From Flectobacillus sp049240685 (GTDB taxonomy: Bacteria > Bacteroidota > Bacteroidia > Cytophagales > Spirosomataceae), in assembly GCF_049240685.1 (NCBI RefSeq), contig NZ_JBMLSD010000350.1:1-19065 (forward strand): a stretch of DNA of 19,065 bases, read 5' to 3'. Under the pieces are notes generated by a model. The model worked only from the letters and a program-made list of their open reading frames with translations. It had not been told where the DNA came from and searched no databases. A program made the translations under genes and the position numbers. Numbering within the stretch: the stretch's first letter is position 1; every line of letters starts with the position of its first letter. Shown here piece by piece: positions 7,910-15,160 of the stretch.

Positions 7910-8647
7910 ATGTTGTCAAAAAACCAGATTAAATACATTAATTCTCTTCAGCAAAAAAAGTTTCGTCAAGAATACCAAGCTTTTGTGGTTGAAGGAGCCA
8001 AAAGTGTAGTCGAATTGCTAACGTCTGATTTTGAGCTTGAGTCCTTGTATGTTACTGAGGATTTTTACAAAGAAACTAAACCTCTATTAGACAAACAACC
8101 TTTAAGAGCCGAAATTGTAGGACAGGCAGAATTAGAGAAGGCTGGTACCTTTAGTTCGAACAATGCAGCCTTGGCAGTTGCTAAGATAAAATCTAATCAA
8201 AAGCTTCTGGTAAATGATACTGAATATGCTTTGGTTTTGGATGAAATTCGAGACCCGGGCAATTTGGGCACTATTATTCGTATTGCAGACTGGTATGGTA
8301 TTCAAAAGATTATTTGCTCGGAGGGCACAGTAGATTTATATAACCCTAAAGTCATTTCATCAACTATGGGGTCATTTACTAGGGTTTCTCTCTTTTATAC
8401 CGATTTGGTAGGGTATTTAAAAGAGCAGCAAAAACCGATATATGGAGCATTTTTGGATTCAGAAAATGTACATACGCTGAAATTTGCACCAAGTGGCTAT
8501 ATCATCATTGGTAACGAAGCTAACGGGATTTCTGAAGCAGTGGAGGAGGTTGTAACGCATAAAATTACCATTCCGAGATTTGGGGGAGCAGAGTCACTAA
8601 ACGCTGGTATTGCTACAGCGGTTATTTGCGATAATTTAAGAAGATAG
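7910..8647 (+). CDS. TrmH/SpoU-family RNA 2'-O-ribose methyltransferase
   Basis: The 245-residue protein uses S-adenosylmethionine to methylate a ribose 2'-OH in rRNA or tRNA. Residues 1-90 form the RNA substrate-binding domain (QEYQAFVVEGAKSVVELL, 20-37). The SPOUT knot motifs follow: motif 1 LDEIRDPGNLGTIIRIAD (110-127, with Asn118 and catalytic Arg124), motif 2 IIIGNEANGIS (198-208), and motif 3 IPRFGGAESLNAGIATAV (221-238). Motif 3 has NAG where NVS or NVA is usual. The target nucleotide cannot be predicted; names such as RlmB or TrmH would be guesses. ATG start. Small hairpins but no clear terminator lie just after the stop codon. Confidence 0.87.
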   Translation: MLSKNQIKYINSLQQKKFRQEYQAFVVEGAKSVVELLTSDFELESLYVTEDFYKETKPLLDKQPLRAEIVGQAELEKAGTFSSNNAALAVAKIKSNQKLLVNDTEYALVLDEIRDPGNLGTIIRIADWYGIQKIICSEGTVDLYNPKVISSTMGSFTRVSLFYTDLVGYLKEQQKPIYGAFLDSENVHTLKFAPSGYIIIGNEANGISEAVEEVVTHKITIPRFGGAESLNAGIATAVICDNLRR

Positions 8648-8760
8648 CGCTACTATTGTAGTGATTACTAGGATTATCGGGGTTTTCACGATAGCAAACA
8701 AACTAGAGAGAAAACCCCAACAGAAGAAAATCAAGAGCTGATAGACTTTGGGATATCAGC
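8648..8760. other. Convergent gap with three stem-loops
   Basis: Three inverted repeats fill this short gap. They are 8648-8653/8658-8663 (6 bp, directly after the stop codon), 8679-8687/8710-8718 (GGGGTTTTC/GAAAACCCC, 9 bp, 22-base loop), and 8737-8743/8754-8760 (GCTGATA/TATCAGC, 7 bp, touching the stop codon of the reductase gene). None is followed by a clear T-tract on either strand. They probably act together to end transcription or protect 3' ends of the converging messages. Confidence 0.45.
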
Positions 8761-9635
8761 TATTTCATCAAAGCTACATTATAAATCTCGTACCAGTCTT
8801 CATGATTTAATTTGATTTCGGTAGCGCTTACAGCATTGCGAATACGTTGCTCCGACAAAGAACCTATAATTGGTAATGTACCTAGCTGAATCAACCATGC
8901 CACAGCGGTTTGTTCGATATTTGCACCGTATTTTTGACCGACTTCAGCTAATTTTTCTTTCAAAATTGCCGATTTGAAATCTGTCCCATCAAGGATTTTT
9001 CCACCTGCCAAGGGCGCCCAAGCCAATGGTTTGCTAAAGCGTTGTTTGATAAAGTCCAAACGACCATCTTCAATAGCAGAAGTATTGGCTAAGTTTAGTT
9101 CAATATGATTGGTAACGATAGGTTTACGCAAATATGATTCCAATAACTGGTGTTGGAATACCGAAAAGTTGCTCACCCCAATATGTTTGATTTTGCCAAT
9201 GTTTACCAACTCACGAAGCGTTTGAGCCGTTTCTTCTGGATTGCTAATCATATCTAACTGATTCAACAAAAAGATATCCAAGTAGTCTGTGCCAAGGCGT
9301 TTCAAAGAGTTGTCTACACTTTCTAAAATGTATTTTTCAGAATTGTCAAAATACGTATATCCTTTATTTGATTTACGAACGCCACACTTACTAAACAAAA
9401 CAATATCTTCCCTTTTGACACCCTTATTTTTGATTAATTTACCAAAATATTCTTCGATAGAATAGTTACCATAAATATCTGCGTGGTCAAAGGTATTTAC
9501 TCCTAATTCAAGGCAAAGATTTACGATTTTTTCCATCTGGTTAATGGTCTGCTCTCCATTGTTAGTCCATCTCCAAAATCCATAAACCGCTTCTGAAACT
9601 TTAGGACCCGAATCACTCAAATAAACTTTGTTCAT
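8760..9635 (-). CDS. Aldo/keto reductase, YdhF-like, with Asn for catalytic His
   Basis: The 291-residue protein belongs to the aldo/keto reductase superfamily of NAD(P)H-dependent carbonyl reductases and resembles E. coli YdhF. The barrel opens with VNTFDHADIYG (46-56), giving catalytic Asp50 and Tyr55. LFSKCG supplies Lys83. The fourth tetrad position, normally His in LLHRPD, reads LLNQLD, so Asn125 replaces it. HIGVSNF (151-157), NHIELNL (176-182) and the C-terminal cofactor loop LPIIGSLSEQRI (254-265) are normal. Asn at this site is known in the AKR6 potassium-channel beta subunits, which keep slow reductase activity, so the enzyme may be altered rather than dead. The substrate is unknown. 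ATG at 9635. A 16-bp palindrome lies just upstream. Confidence 0.88.
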   Translation of the reverse strand: MNKVYLSDSGPKVSEAVYGFWRWTNNGEQTINQMEKIVNLCLELGVNTFDHADIYGNYSIEEYFGKLIKNKGVKREDIVLFSKCGVRKSNKGYTYFDNSEKYILESVDNSLKRLGTDYLDIFLLNQLDMISNPEETAQTLRELVNIGKIKHIGVSNFSVFQHQLLESYLRKPIVTNHIELNLANTSAIEDGRLDFIKQRFSKPLAWAPLAGGKILDGTDFKSAILKEKLAEVGQKYGANIEQTAVAWLIQLGTLPIIGSLSEQRIRNAVSATEIKLNHEDWYEIYNVALMK

Positions 9636-9649
9636 AAAAAAAAGGGTTA

Positions 9650-9690
9650 AAATACTTAAGTATTTGTTGGTTTTTCAACCGTTTGTTGGT
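9650..9690 (-). promoter_or_regulatory. Palindrome plus tandem 9-bp repeat upstream of the reductase gene
   Basis: Bases 9650-9665 read AAATACTTAAGTATTT, a perfect 16-bp palindrome starting 15 bases upstream of the reductase start codon. Overlapping it, TTTGTTGGT occurs at 9663-9671 and again at 9682-9690, 19 bp apart or about two helical turns. This layout suits binding of a dimeric regulator, but no regulator gene is adjacent. The assignment is inference only. Confidence 0.35.
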
Positions 9691-9957
9691 CAATATACTA
9701 TCAAATTAGCGAAAAATACCAGAAGTTTTTTTCTACAGTTTCCACAATTTGCTTTTTTGACAAAGATTCAAAAAATCTCTAAAACCCAAAAATATAGTGT
9801 CGATAATTTATTGAAATGGCAAAATATGCTACGAATTTTATTGTAAATGAGCCTCTCAATCGAGGCAAAATTCGTGTTGACCTATCTTTAGGCGCATGGC
9901 ATTGCGTTTTTACAACTAAACAATCTCTACATCTATCAATCACAATTCACTCGATTT
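9691..9957. other. Gene-free gap with a nested inverted repeat at 9831-9875
   Basis: The full gap between the reductase start and the endonuclease stop is 322 bp. ORFs readable here (72 and 102 codons) look like chance: they have no recognisable domain, and the longer one runs into the endonuclease gene on the opposite strand. A nested structure is visible. ACGAATTTT (9831-9839) pairs with AAAATTCGT (9867-9875), enclosing GCCTC (9851-9855) paired with GAGGC (9862-9866). It lacks a T-tract, so it is not a standard terminator. No other feature is supported. Confidence 0.4.
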
Positions 9958-10998
9958 TTAGAACCAATCATCTACGTTTACTTCAGACTCTATTTGTTTT
10001 TGGAGAGCCTCGGGAAGTTTGGCAAAAAAATCTATACCTGTCTTTTTCTCGATACTATCAATACTTACGGCAAAAGAGCGGACAGTTTCGTATGAAGCTT
10101 GATTGGGCATCAAAAAAGCAATAGCCTGTTTTTCTCTTGGGTCGTATACAATTTTGTAATAATATTCGGGTACTGCGATTTGATTTCTTTTGCCGATGTA
10201 TTCCAAACCTTGACGCAAAATTGGGCCAGTTACAACAATCAAATCTCCTCTGTCTTGTGCCCATTTTCGAACTCTTGTCTCCAAATCACTCCAAATCCCA
10301 CGGTTAAAATCAGGGGCTTGTGGGCTCATATTTGACATATAAAAAGTTTCATTTTGCAATTCGTGATCATATTTAAAATCGCCTGCTGGACAAAGATGAC
10401 CTCTATCATAACCCGAGCGAGAGTAGTCCTGTGTAACTGCCGAGCCTGTGGATACTTCGGGGTCGGCCATAAATTCGTTTGAACGGGGTTCAGTACCTTT
10501 TGCCGCTTCTGATTTCAATAAATGCAATACCCAAGATGCCTGCTCATAATCCTCTTGATAGCTCAACATATAACCCGTATGTCGTACAATTTCCTTGTCT
10601 TTCGATGAGTAAGGTTTGTATTTGTCAAGGTCTTTGAATAGAACGTTTGAAGAACTATTATCCTTAAAGACTTCATCTTTGATATTAGGTAATGTTTTGG
10701 TACCCTCTTCAACTGCCTCTTTAAGAATATCGACTATCGAATTATCCTTTTTTTCGGTATGCTTTGTGTCAGTGGCTTCATTATCCGAGGCTTCGTTGTC
10801 ATTTCCTTTGGTATCGCTTGCTACATTGTCTTCACGTCCTTCACGAGTCCAAGGTTCTTTTTTCTTTTCAGTTTTACTATTAAAAATGTTAGAAACATCG
10901 TGTTTGAATTGCTGAAATGGGTGGGGTTGACCCCAATAATATAGAAATATTCCGAGTACAGCGAGGAAAAATAAGAACTTAATTTTATTGGTTTTCAT
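9958..10998 (-). CDS. Membrane-anchored DNA/RNA non-specific endonuclease
   Basis: The 346-residue protein carries the beta-beta-alpha metal nuclease domain of the EndoG/Serratia nuclease family over roughly 135-335. The active-site motif is DRGHLCPAGDF (198-208), with His201 as general base. YMSNMSPQAPDFNRGIWSDLE (220-240) supplies the conserved metal-binding Asn, probably Asn232. The family cuts single- and double-stranded DNA and RNA with a magnesium ion. Residues 7-22 form one hydrophobic segment, either an uncleaved anchor or a signal peptide. Residues about 41-95 form a highly charged linker with near-repeats (ASDTKGNDNEASDNEATDTK), placing the nuclease away from the membrane, most likely in the periplasm or outside the cell. 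Scavenging of nucleic acids is a reasonable guess. There is no neighbouring immunity gene of the NuiA type. ATG at 10998. Confidence 0.85.
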   Translation of the reverse strand: MKTNKIKFLFFLAVLGIFLYYWGQPHPFQQFKHDVSNIFNSKTEKKKEPWTREGREDNVASDTKGNDNEASDNEATDTKHTEKKDNSIVDILKEAVEEGTKTLPNIKDEVFKDNSSSNVLFKDLDKYKPYSSKDKEIVRHTGYMLSYQEDYEQASWVLHLLKSEAAKGTEPRSNEFMADPEVSTGSAVTQDYSRSGYDRGHLCPAGDFKYDHELQNETFYMSNMSPQAPDFNRGIWSDLETRVRKWAQDRGDLIVVTGPILRQGLEYIGKRNQIAVPEYYYKIVYDPREKQAIAFLMPNQASYETVRSFAVSIDSIEKKTGIDFFAKLPEALQKQIESEVNVDDWF

Positions 10999-11239
10999 AA
11001 TATAATTTTACTGGGTTTTTCTAGCCTCCTTTTGGTATGAATATTTTTGATGGGGGCTGTACGCCACAATGCTATTTTTTGAAAGTAATTTCAGAATAGA
11101 CTTTTGGGATTAAGCTAAAAGACTACAATTTTACTAATTTCGTACTAATAAACGTAAGAGTCTGGGGCTTTTTGACTAAAAAAACGAGAAATAAGCTCGA
11201 ACAGTATCAGAATTGAAAAGTCTTAGATAAAAAAATCAA

Positions 11240-12460
11240 ATGAGTCGTAAAAAAATAGTCGTTATAGGAGGAGGAGCTGCTGGATTTTTTGGTGCAATTA
11301 GAGCCGCCGAACAAAATCCTGCTGCTGAGGTTTTGTTATTGGAAAAAAATAGGACGGTTCTCAATAAAGTTCGGATTTCGGGCGGAGGGCGTTGTAATGT
11401 CACACATGCATGTTTTGATGATAAAAAGTTGGCAAATTTTTATCCAAGAGGAGGGAGCTTTCTGAAGCCCCTTTTTAAAATCTTCAATCCTCAAAGTACT
11501 ATCGATTGGTTTCAACAAAAAGGTGTTGCCTTAAAAATCGAGTCAGATGGACGTATGTTCCCCACCACGGATAGCTCCGAAACCATTGCTTTATGTTTAG
11601 AAAATGAGGCTATTAGAAAAGGTGTTCAGGTAAAAACATCCACAGGTGTATCCAAAATCCACCCGAAAGAAGAGACTGGATTTGTCCTTGATTTATTAGA
11701 CGGAACGAGCCTTGATGTCGACGCTGTACTTGTAACAACAGGAGGAAATCCCAACGTCGAAGGCTATCGTTGGCTGGCAGATTTGGGCTTGAATATACTT
11801 AGTCCTTTACCATCTTTGTTTACCTTTAATACGCCCGAAGGTGTTTTTAAAGACCTTTCTGGAGTGAGTGTACCTAATGCAAATGTCAAAATTGCAGGAA
11901 AAAAACTCAAACAAGATGGCCCTTTGTTAGTAACGCATTGGGGTTTTTCGGGGCCAGCTATCTTAAAGTTGTCGGCTTGGGGAGCAAAAGAATTGGCAAA
12001 AGTAGAATACAAGTTTTCGACCTTGATCAATTGGTGTGGCGAAACAACTGAAAATGAAGTACGCGAACAGTGGGCTACTCAGAAAAAATTACATCCGAAA
12101 AAAGTCATTCAGTCGAATCAATTATTAGGTATACCTTCGCGCTTGTGGAAACGCCTATGTGAATTAGCTGAAATCGACGAGCAATTACGTTGGATTGATG
12201 TTTCGAACAAACAACTCAATAAGCTTACTGAAAATCTAATTAACTGTAATCAATCGGTTCTAGGAAAAACAACATTTAAGGAAGAGTTTGTCACCTGCGG
12301 AGGGGTAGATTTAAACGAAATTAACCCCGATACAATGGAGTCCAAGAAAATCAAAGGGCTGTTTTTTGCTGGCGAGGTATTGGATATTGATGCTGTAACT
12401 GGAGGATTCAACTTTCAGGCAGCATGGACAACTAGTTATGTGGCTGGGTCGAATATTTAA
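11240..12460 (+). CDS. yhiN: YhiN/HI0933-family FAD-dependent oxidoreductase
   Basis: The 406-residue flavoprotein matches the HI0933-like family in length and motifs. An N-terminal Rossmann fold has IVVIGGGAAGFFGAI (6-20) for FAD. RISGGGRCNVTHA (45-57) is the family hallmark. VTHWGFSGPAILKLSAWGA (231-249) and GLFFAGEVLDIDAVTGGFNF (373-392) close the FAD site and fix the C-terminal half. The physiological substrate of YhiN proteins is not established. Some are annotated as aminoacetone oxidase-like or BaiN, but nothing here supports bile-acid metabolism. The gene stands alone, divergent from the endonuclease gene across 241 bp and insulated by the terminator at 12611-12650. TAATTTCG, one mismatch from the -7 consensus, lies in its upstream region, without a matching -33. 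Confidence 0.88.
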   Translation: MSRKKIVVIGGGAAGFFGAIRAAEQNPAAEVLLLEKNRTVLNKVRISGGGRCNVTHACFDDKKLANFYPRGGSFLKPLFKIFNPQSTIDWFQQKGVALKIESDGRMFPTTDSSETIALCLENEAIRKGVQVKTSTGVSKIHPKEETGFVLDLLDGTSLDVDAVLVTTGGNPNVEGYRWLADLGLNILSPLPSLFTFNTPEGVFKDLSGVSVPNANVKIAGKKLKQDGPLLVTHWGFSGPAILKLSAWGAKELAKVEYKFSTLINWCGETTENEVREQWATQKKLHPKKVIQSNQLLGIPSRLWKRLCELAEIDEQLRWIDVSNKQLNKLTENLINCNQSVLGKTTFKEEFVTCGGVDLNEINPDTMESKKIKGLFFAGEVLDIDAVTGGFNFQAAWTTSYVAGSNI

Positions 12461-12610
12461 GTATTTATGAGAATCAAGATATCTTTCTTTTTGTTAAACA
12501 AAAAACTGGAGTCATCCAGAATTTAGTGATTATGTGAAAGTTTGTATTCTGTCCGTAGAGAGGCAATGATTGCGTCTTAAGCTAAGTCATATTTCGCATA
12601 GTAGCATGAA

Positions 12611-12650
12611 AAAAGCGGTCGAAAATTGTTTTTCGACCGCTTTTGATTTT
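12611..12650. terminator. Bidirectional intrinsic terminator
   Basis: Bases 12611-12625 (AAAAGCGGTCGAAAA) pair perfectly with 12630-12644 around a TTGT loop. The A-run on one side and T-run on the other make it work in both directions. It lies between the convergent yhiN-like gene (ends 12460) and the secreted-protein gene (ends 12702), and should end both transcripts. Confidence 0.85.
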
Positions 12651-12701
12651 TAAAATAATCACTCAGCCCCAACTCACTAAATTGAGAATGGCGAGTAACC
12701 T

Positions 12702-13973
12702 TTAACGATGTCTACCGCCACCGCCACCAAAACTTCTACCTCCACCAGAGAATCCACCCGAACGGAATCCAGCACCGTAATTTCCGCCAAAATTAGTACG
12801 GTTAGCTCCATTATAGTAGCCAGCTCTCGAGGCTGCAAAGTGATTATTCATCGTACCTCCAAAGGTATTTCCACGATAATAAGTAGGTCGACTAGCAACT
12901 ACATTGCGGTAATAGTTGCCGTAATGACGATATAAATTTGGATAATTCATATAGTAACCGCCATTAAAGAACCAATTTGAGAATCCGTAGGCAGGAAATA
13001 ATCCGTAGCCCCAGCCACCAAAGCCGTAAGTCAACCCAAAACTCCCCCAATAAGCTCCAGGGTACCACAATGCTGAGCCATACCAGTATGGATAACCAAA
13101 CCAATAAGAATAGGGATTGGCATAACCGTAGCCATAGCCATTTCCATAAGCGATTTGACCATTAGGCAGAATATAACCATTACTTCTGGCAAAATCCTTC
13201 GCAGCTTGATTTAACTCTTGTTTGGCTTGTGGATTTTTGTCAAGCTCACGTTTGTAAGCCGCTAATTGTGCTTGATTTTGTACCACCAAACTGTCATGTG
13301 TTGCAGCAAGCTCAGTTTTCAAACCGTTTTGATCCGAAATGTACTTTTTGCCTAATTGTTGTGTAATGTCCAAATTGTCATTCAAGAATAACATGACATC
13401 AGGATATTTTGCCAAGGTAGTAAAAGCAGATTGTGCAGTTGGGTCAAGCGGTTCAATCGTTTTCTTAAAACCATCCTCGGCTTGTTGGTACAATTGGTCT
13501 ACTTTGTCCAAATCATCCTCGTGATGACGATAGAGTTTCCATGCTGCTGTCGCAAGATTTTCATCTTTATTAGGCAACAAACTTTCAATTTCATCACGAT
13601 TTTTTCCATTTGGTGTCGTGGCCAAAGTGTGCAACAAGTCTGGGTAGCGAGTTAGCTCATAAAACCAACCTTGTTTCTTTTGACTAAAGTCTTTAATAAC
13701 GTTTTGAAATGAATTTTGTGATTGGTTATGTAAATTTTGAATATTGGCTAATACAACAGGATATTGACTGGCTGTTAGTACTGCCTCACGCACATCCGCA
13801 TCGTAGGATGCAATAGTTTGTTGCATACCTTTGAGCGTTTCTAATTGGTTGCTTTGACCAAAGATATTGCTTTGAAAAAAAGTAAAGATAATCGCAGTAA
13901 AAGCAACAATTGATTGACGGAAGCTCATTGCTCCAAATGCTTCCATTCCTCTGAAAAGCTTGTTAGTTTTCAT
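12702..13973 (-). CDS. Secreted protein with Gly/Tyr/Trp-rich C-terminal half, unknown function
   Basis: The protein has 423 residues. A signal peptide is clear around residues 16-39 (cleavage near FGQ-SNQ). ATGs at codons 10 and 16 (13946, 13928) are possible starts besides 13973. Residues 45-265 are helical and contain three similar units centred on a Tyr-Pro step: REAVLTASQYPVVLANI (62-78), WFYELTRYPDLLHTL (103-117) and AFTTLAKYPDVMLFL (183-197). Residues 266-423 are low complexity, dominated by Gly, Tyr, Trp, Phe and Asn, ending in GGRSFGGGGGRHR. The layout recalls DUF3300 proteins, but membership cannot be confirmed by eye. Export to the periplasm or cell surface is well supported; a role in envelope structure or adhesion would be a guess. 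It follows the small secreted-protein gene by 117 bp on the same strand. Confidence 0.75.
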   Translation of the reverse strand: MKTNKLFRGMEAFGAMSFRQSIVAFTAIIFTFFQSNIFGQSNQLETLKGMQQTIASYDADVREAVLTASQYPVVLANIQNLHNQSQNSFQNVIKDFSQKKQGWFYELTRYPDLLHTLATTPNGKNRDEIESLLPNKDENLATAAWKLYRHHEDDLDKVDQLYQQAEDGFKKTIEPLDPTAQSAFTTLAKYPDVMLFLNDNLDITQQLGKKYISDQNGLKTELAATHDSLVVQNQAQLAAYKRELDKNPQAKQELNQAAKDFARSNGYILPNGQIAYGNGYGYGYANPYSYWFGYPYWYGSALWYPGAYWGSFGLTYGFGGWGYGLFPAYGFSNWFFNGGYYMNYPNLYRHYGNYYRNVVASRPTYYRGNTFGGTMNNHFAASRAGYYNGANRTNFGGNYGAGFRSGGFSGGGRSFGGGGGRHR

Positions 13974-14047
13974 GGCCTTAAATACTATAATGATTATAAA
14001 AAGAATAGATAAACTAAGGAAACCGAAAAATCAGTATCCAAATGGGT

Positions 14048-14074
14048 GTGGTAGCAAATAAAAACGGCTACTAC
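14048..14074. other. Stem-loop between two secreted-protein genes
   Basis: GTGGTAGC (14048-14055) pairs with GCTACTAC (14067-14074), eight pairs with one G:U, around an 11-base A-rich loop. It follows the small secreted-protein gene on the minus strand. No T-tract follows in that direction, so it is a weak terminator, an mRNA 3'-end stabiliser, or chance. Confidence 0.3.
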
Positions 14075-14090
14075 ATTTTAAAACAAGCAA

Positions 14091-14468
14091 TTAGAAAGGT
14101 AAATATTTCCACTCATGGAAAAGCACGTAGAGGTGATTGATTTGACAATGACTAGTATTACAAGAATATTTCACTATTACCCAATGTTCGGGCAATAGAA
14201 GGGCTTTTAAACATAAACTGAAATCTGGAATAAAACCCGAAGCAGAATTGAAGTCTGAAGTTTGCTCTGTTTCTGTCTCGTTGTCATCCGCCAAAACAAC
14301 GGATGGATTGGTATTTTTTACGACACTATTAGTACCAGAAATATTTGTGGCTGCAACAAACGCTTTTCTTCCTGAATTGGCGAATGAAGCAGATTTCATT
14401 CCCCAAGCCAAGCATCCATAACCAAGGGTTAGGACGAAGAAAAGCAAGATATGTTTTTTGCAGTTCAT
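14091..14468 (-). CDS. Small secreted protein, unknown function
   Basis: From the ATG at 14468 the protein has 125 residues. A TTG at 14492 would add eight residues before the signal sequence and is less likely. Residues 1-20 look like a signal peptide (basic start, then ILLFFVLTLGYG). The following Cys lacks a good lipobox. Residues 25-75 are Ser/Asn/Thr/acid-rich and probably disordered. The C-terminal 45 residues are hydrophobic and include three cysteines (CLKALL, YSCNTSHC) and a final WKYLPF. I recognise no family. The coding call rests on the signal peptide, an open frame of 133 codons, and the matching strand with the downstream secreted protein. Confidence 0.5.
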   Translation of the reverse strand: MNCKKHILLFFVLTLGYGCLAWGMKSASFANSGRKAFVAATNISGTNSVVKNTNPSVVLADDNETETEQTSDFNSASGFIPDFSLCLKALLLPEHWVIVKYSCNTSHCQINHLYVLFHEWKYLPF

Positions 14469-14555
14469 GACTTTCGTTGTGATTTTACTCAATAACGCTC
14501 CGCATCGGAGTTTGTTTTATTTCTTAGAATGTTTGAGAAAGGAAAGGTTTAATTG

Positions 14556-14646
14556 GATTTCGGATTTTGGATGTTTGATTTCAGATTTTTTTCATTTGAA
14601 TTAGATAAACTGTAAATCCAAAATCAGCAATCCCAAATCCGAAATT
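14556..14646. repeat. Long imperfect inverted repeat
   Basis: Arms 14556-14588 and 14614-14646 are each 33 bases and match as inverted repeats at 26 of 33 positions without gaps, around a 25-base centre. The arms consist of GGATTT/AAATCC-type words. The words AATCCCAAATCC in the right arm recur at 4626-4637 next to another terminator. The right arm ends three bases from the stop codon of the TPR gene. It could form an RNA hairpin at the 3' end of that message or be a small dispersed palindromic element. Confidence 0.6.
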
Positions 14647-14648
14647 TT

Positions 14649-14978
14649 TTACCATTCTTCTCGCTCATCTAAAAACATTTGATAAGCCCCTTTTAGTTCT
14701 TTTAAGGCTTTTTCGTTTTGGAGCTTTGTTGTAATCTCAATACCTTTTTGATAGGTCTTTTCAGCCAAGTCAAATTCTTCTAAGCTTGTGTAAAGTGCCG
14801 CAGCATGATAATAAGTTGCCCAATAAGTGGGGTGTTTTAGCAACAATTCTTCAAATAACTGTCTTGCTGCCTGAAGGTCAAATTTCAATAACTCTGTTGC
14901 CAACGCATACGCATTAAAAGGGTCGTTGGGCTCTTCTTCATAAAAACTACGTAATTGTTCAAGGCGAAATTGGTTCAT
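14649..14978 (-). CDS. Small tetratricopeptide-repeat protein
   Basis: The 109-residue protein has no signal peptide and should be cytosolic. It is almost entirely helical. Residues about 17-50 and 51-84 are TPR units; the second is clearest, with YWATYYHAAALY, LEEFDLAEKTYQKGIEI and the small/aromatic residues at the usual positions. A third helix (85-105) caps the array. TPR proteins bind other proteins, but the partner cannot be inferred. It is divergent from etfB across 182 bp and is followed on its own strand by the long inverted repeat. ATG at 14978. Confidence 0.78.
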   Translation of the reverse strand: MNQFRLEQLRSFYEEEPNDPFNAYALATELLKFDLQAARQLFEELLLKHPTYWATYYHAAALYTSLEEFDLAEKTYQKGIEITTKLQNEKALKELKGAYQMFLDEREEW

Positions 14979-15023
14979 CTTGCTCTAAATAAAAGGGTTT
15001 GTAAAAAACTTTTAAAAAAATAT

Positions 15024-15098
15024 TATGCTTGCATACTATTTTTAAAACTTTTCGTTAATATTGCATCAGGATATTGTTCGAAAAGTTAAAAATATCCT
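15024..15098. promoter_or_regulatory. Dyads in the TPR-etfB divergent region
   Basis: TATGCTTGCATA (15024-15035) is a perfect 12-bp dyad. AGGATATT (15068-15075) and AATATCCT (15091-15098) are perfect 8-bp inverted arms. They lie in the 182-bp region that must hold the divergent promoters of the TPR gene and etfB. TAATATTG at 15056-15063 is one mismatch from the TAnnTTTG -7 element, without a well-spaced -33. Regulatory function is possible but unproven. Confidence 0.3.
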
Positions 15099-15160
15099 CG
15101 GTATAGTGAAAAAATTAAACTGTATGATTAATCTACTGTAAACATAATATTTTAATTGTT

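Noticed and set aside
9893..9911. CGCA-TGCG hairpin followed by TTTTT on the plus strand
   Set aside because: The stem is only four base pairs and no plus-strand gene precedes it.
9628..10124. Two plus-strand ORFs of 72 and 102 codons in the reductase-endonuclease gap
   Set aside because: Neither has a recognisable domain, and their composition is like translated non-coding DNA. The second overlaps the well-supported endonuclease gene on the opposite strand.
11240..12460. Annotation as the bile-acid enzyme BaiN
   Set aside because: The family motif is shared by YhiN/HI0933 proteins in general, and no other bile-acid gene is nearby.
12708..12935. Plus-strand ORF with a Ser/Thr-rich product
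   Set aside because: Its composition comes from reading the Gly/Arg-rich repeats of the minus-strand secreted protein in antisense.
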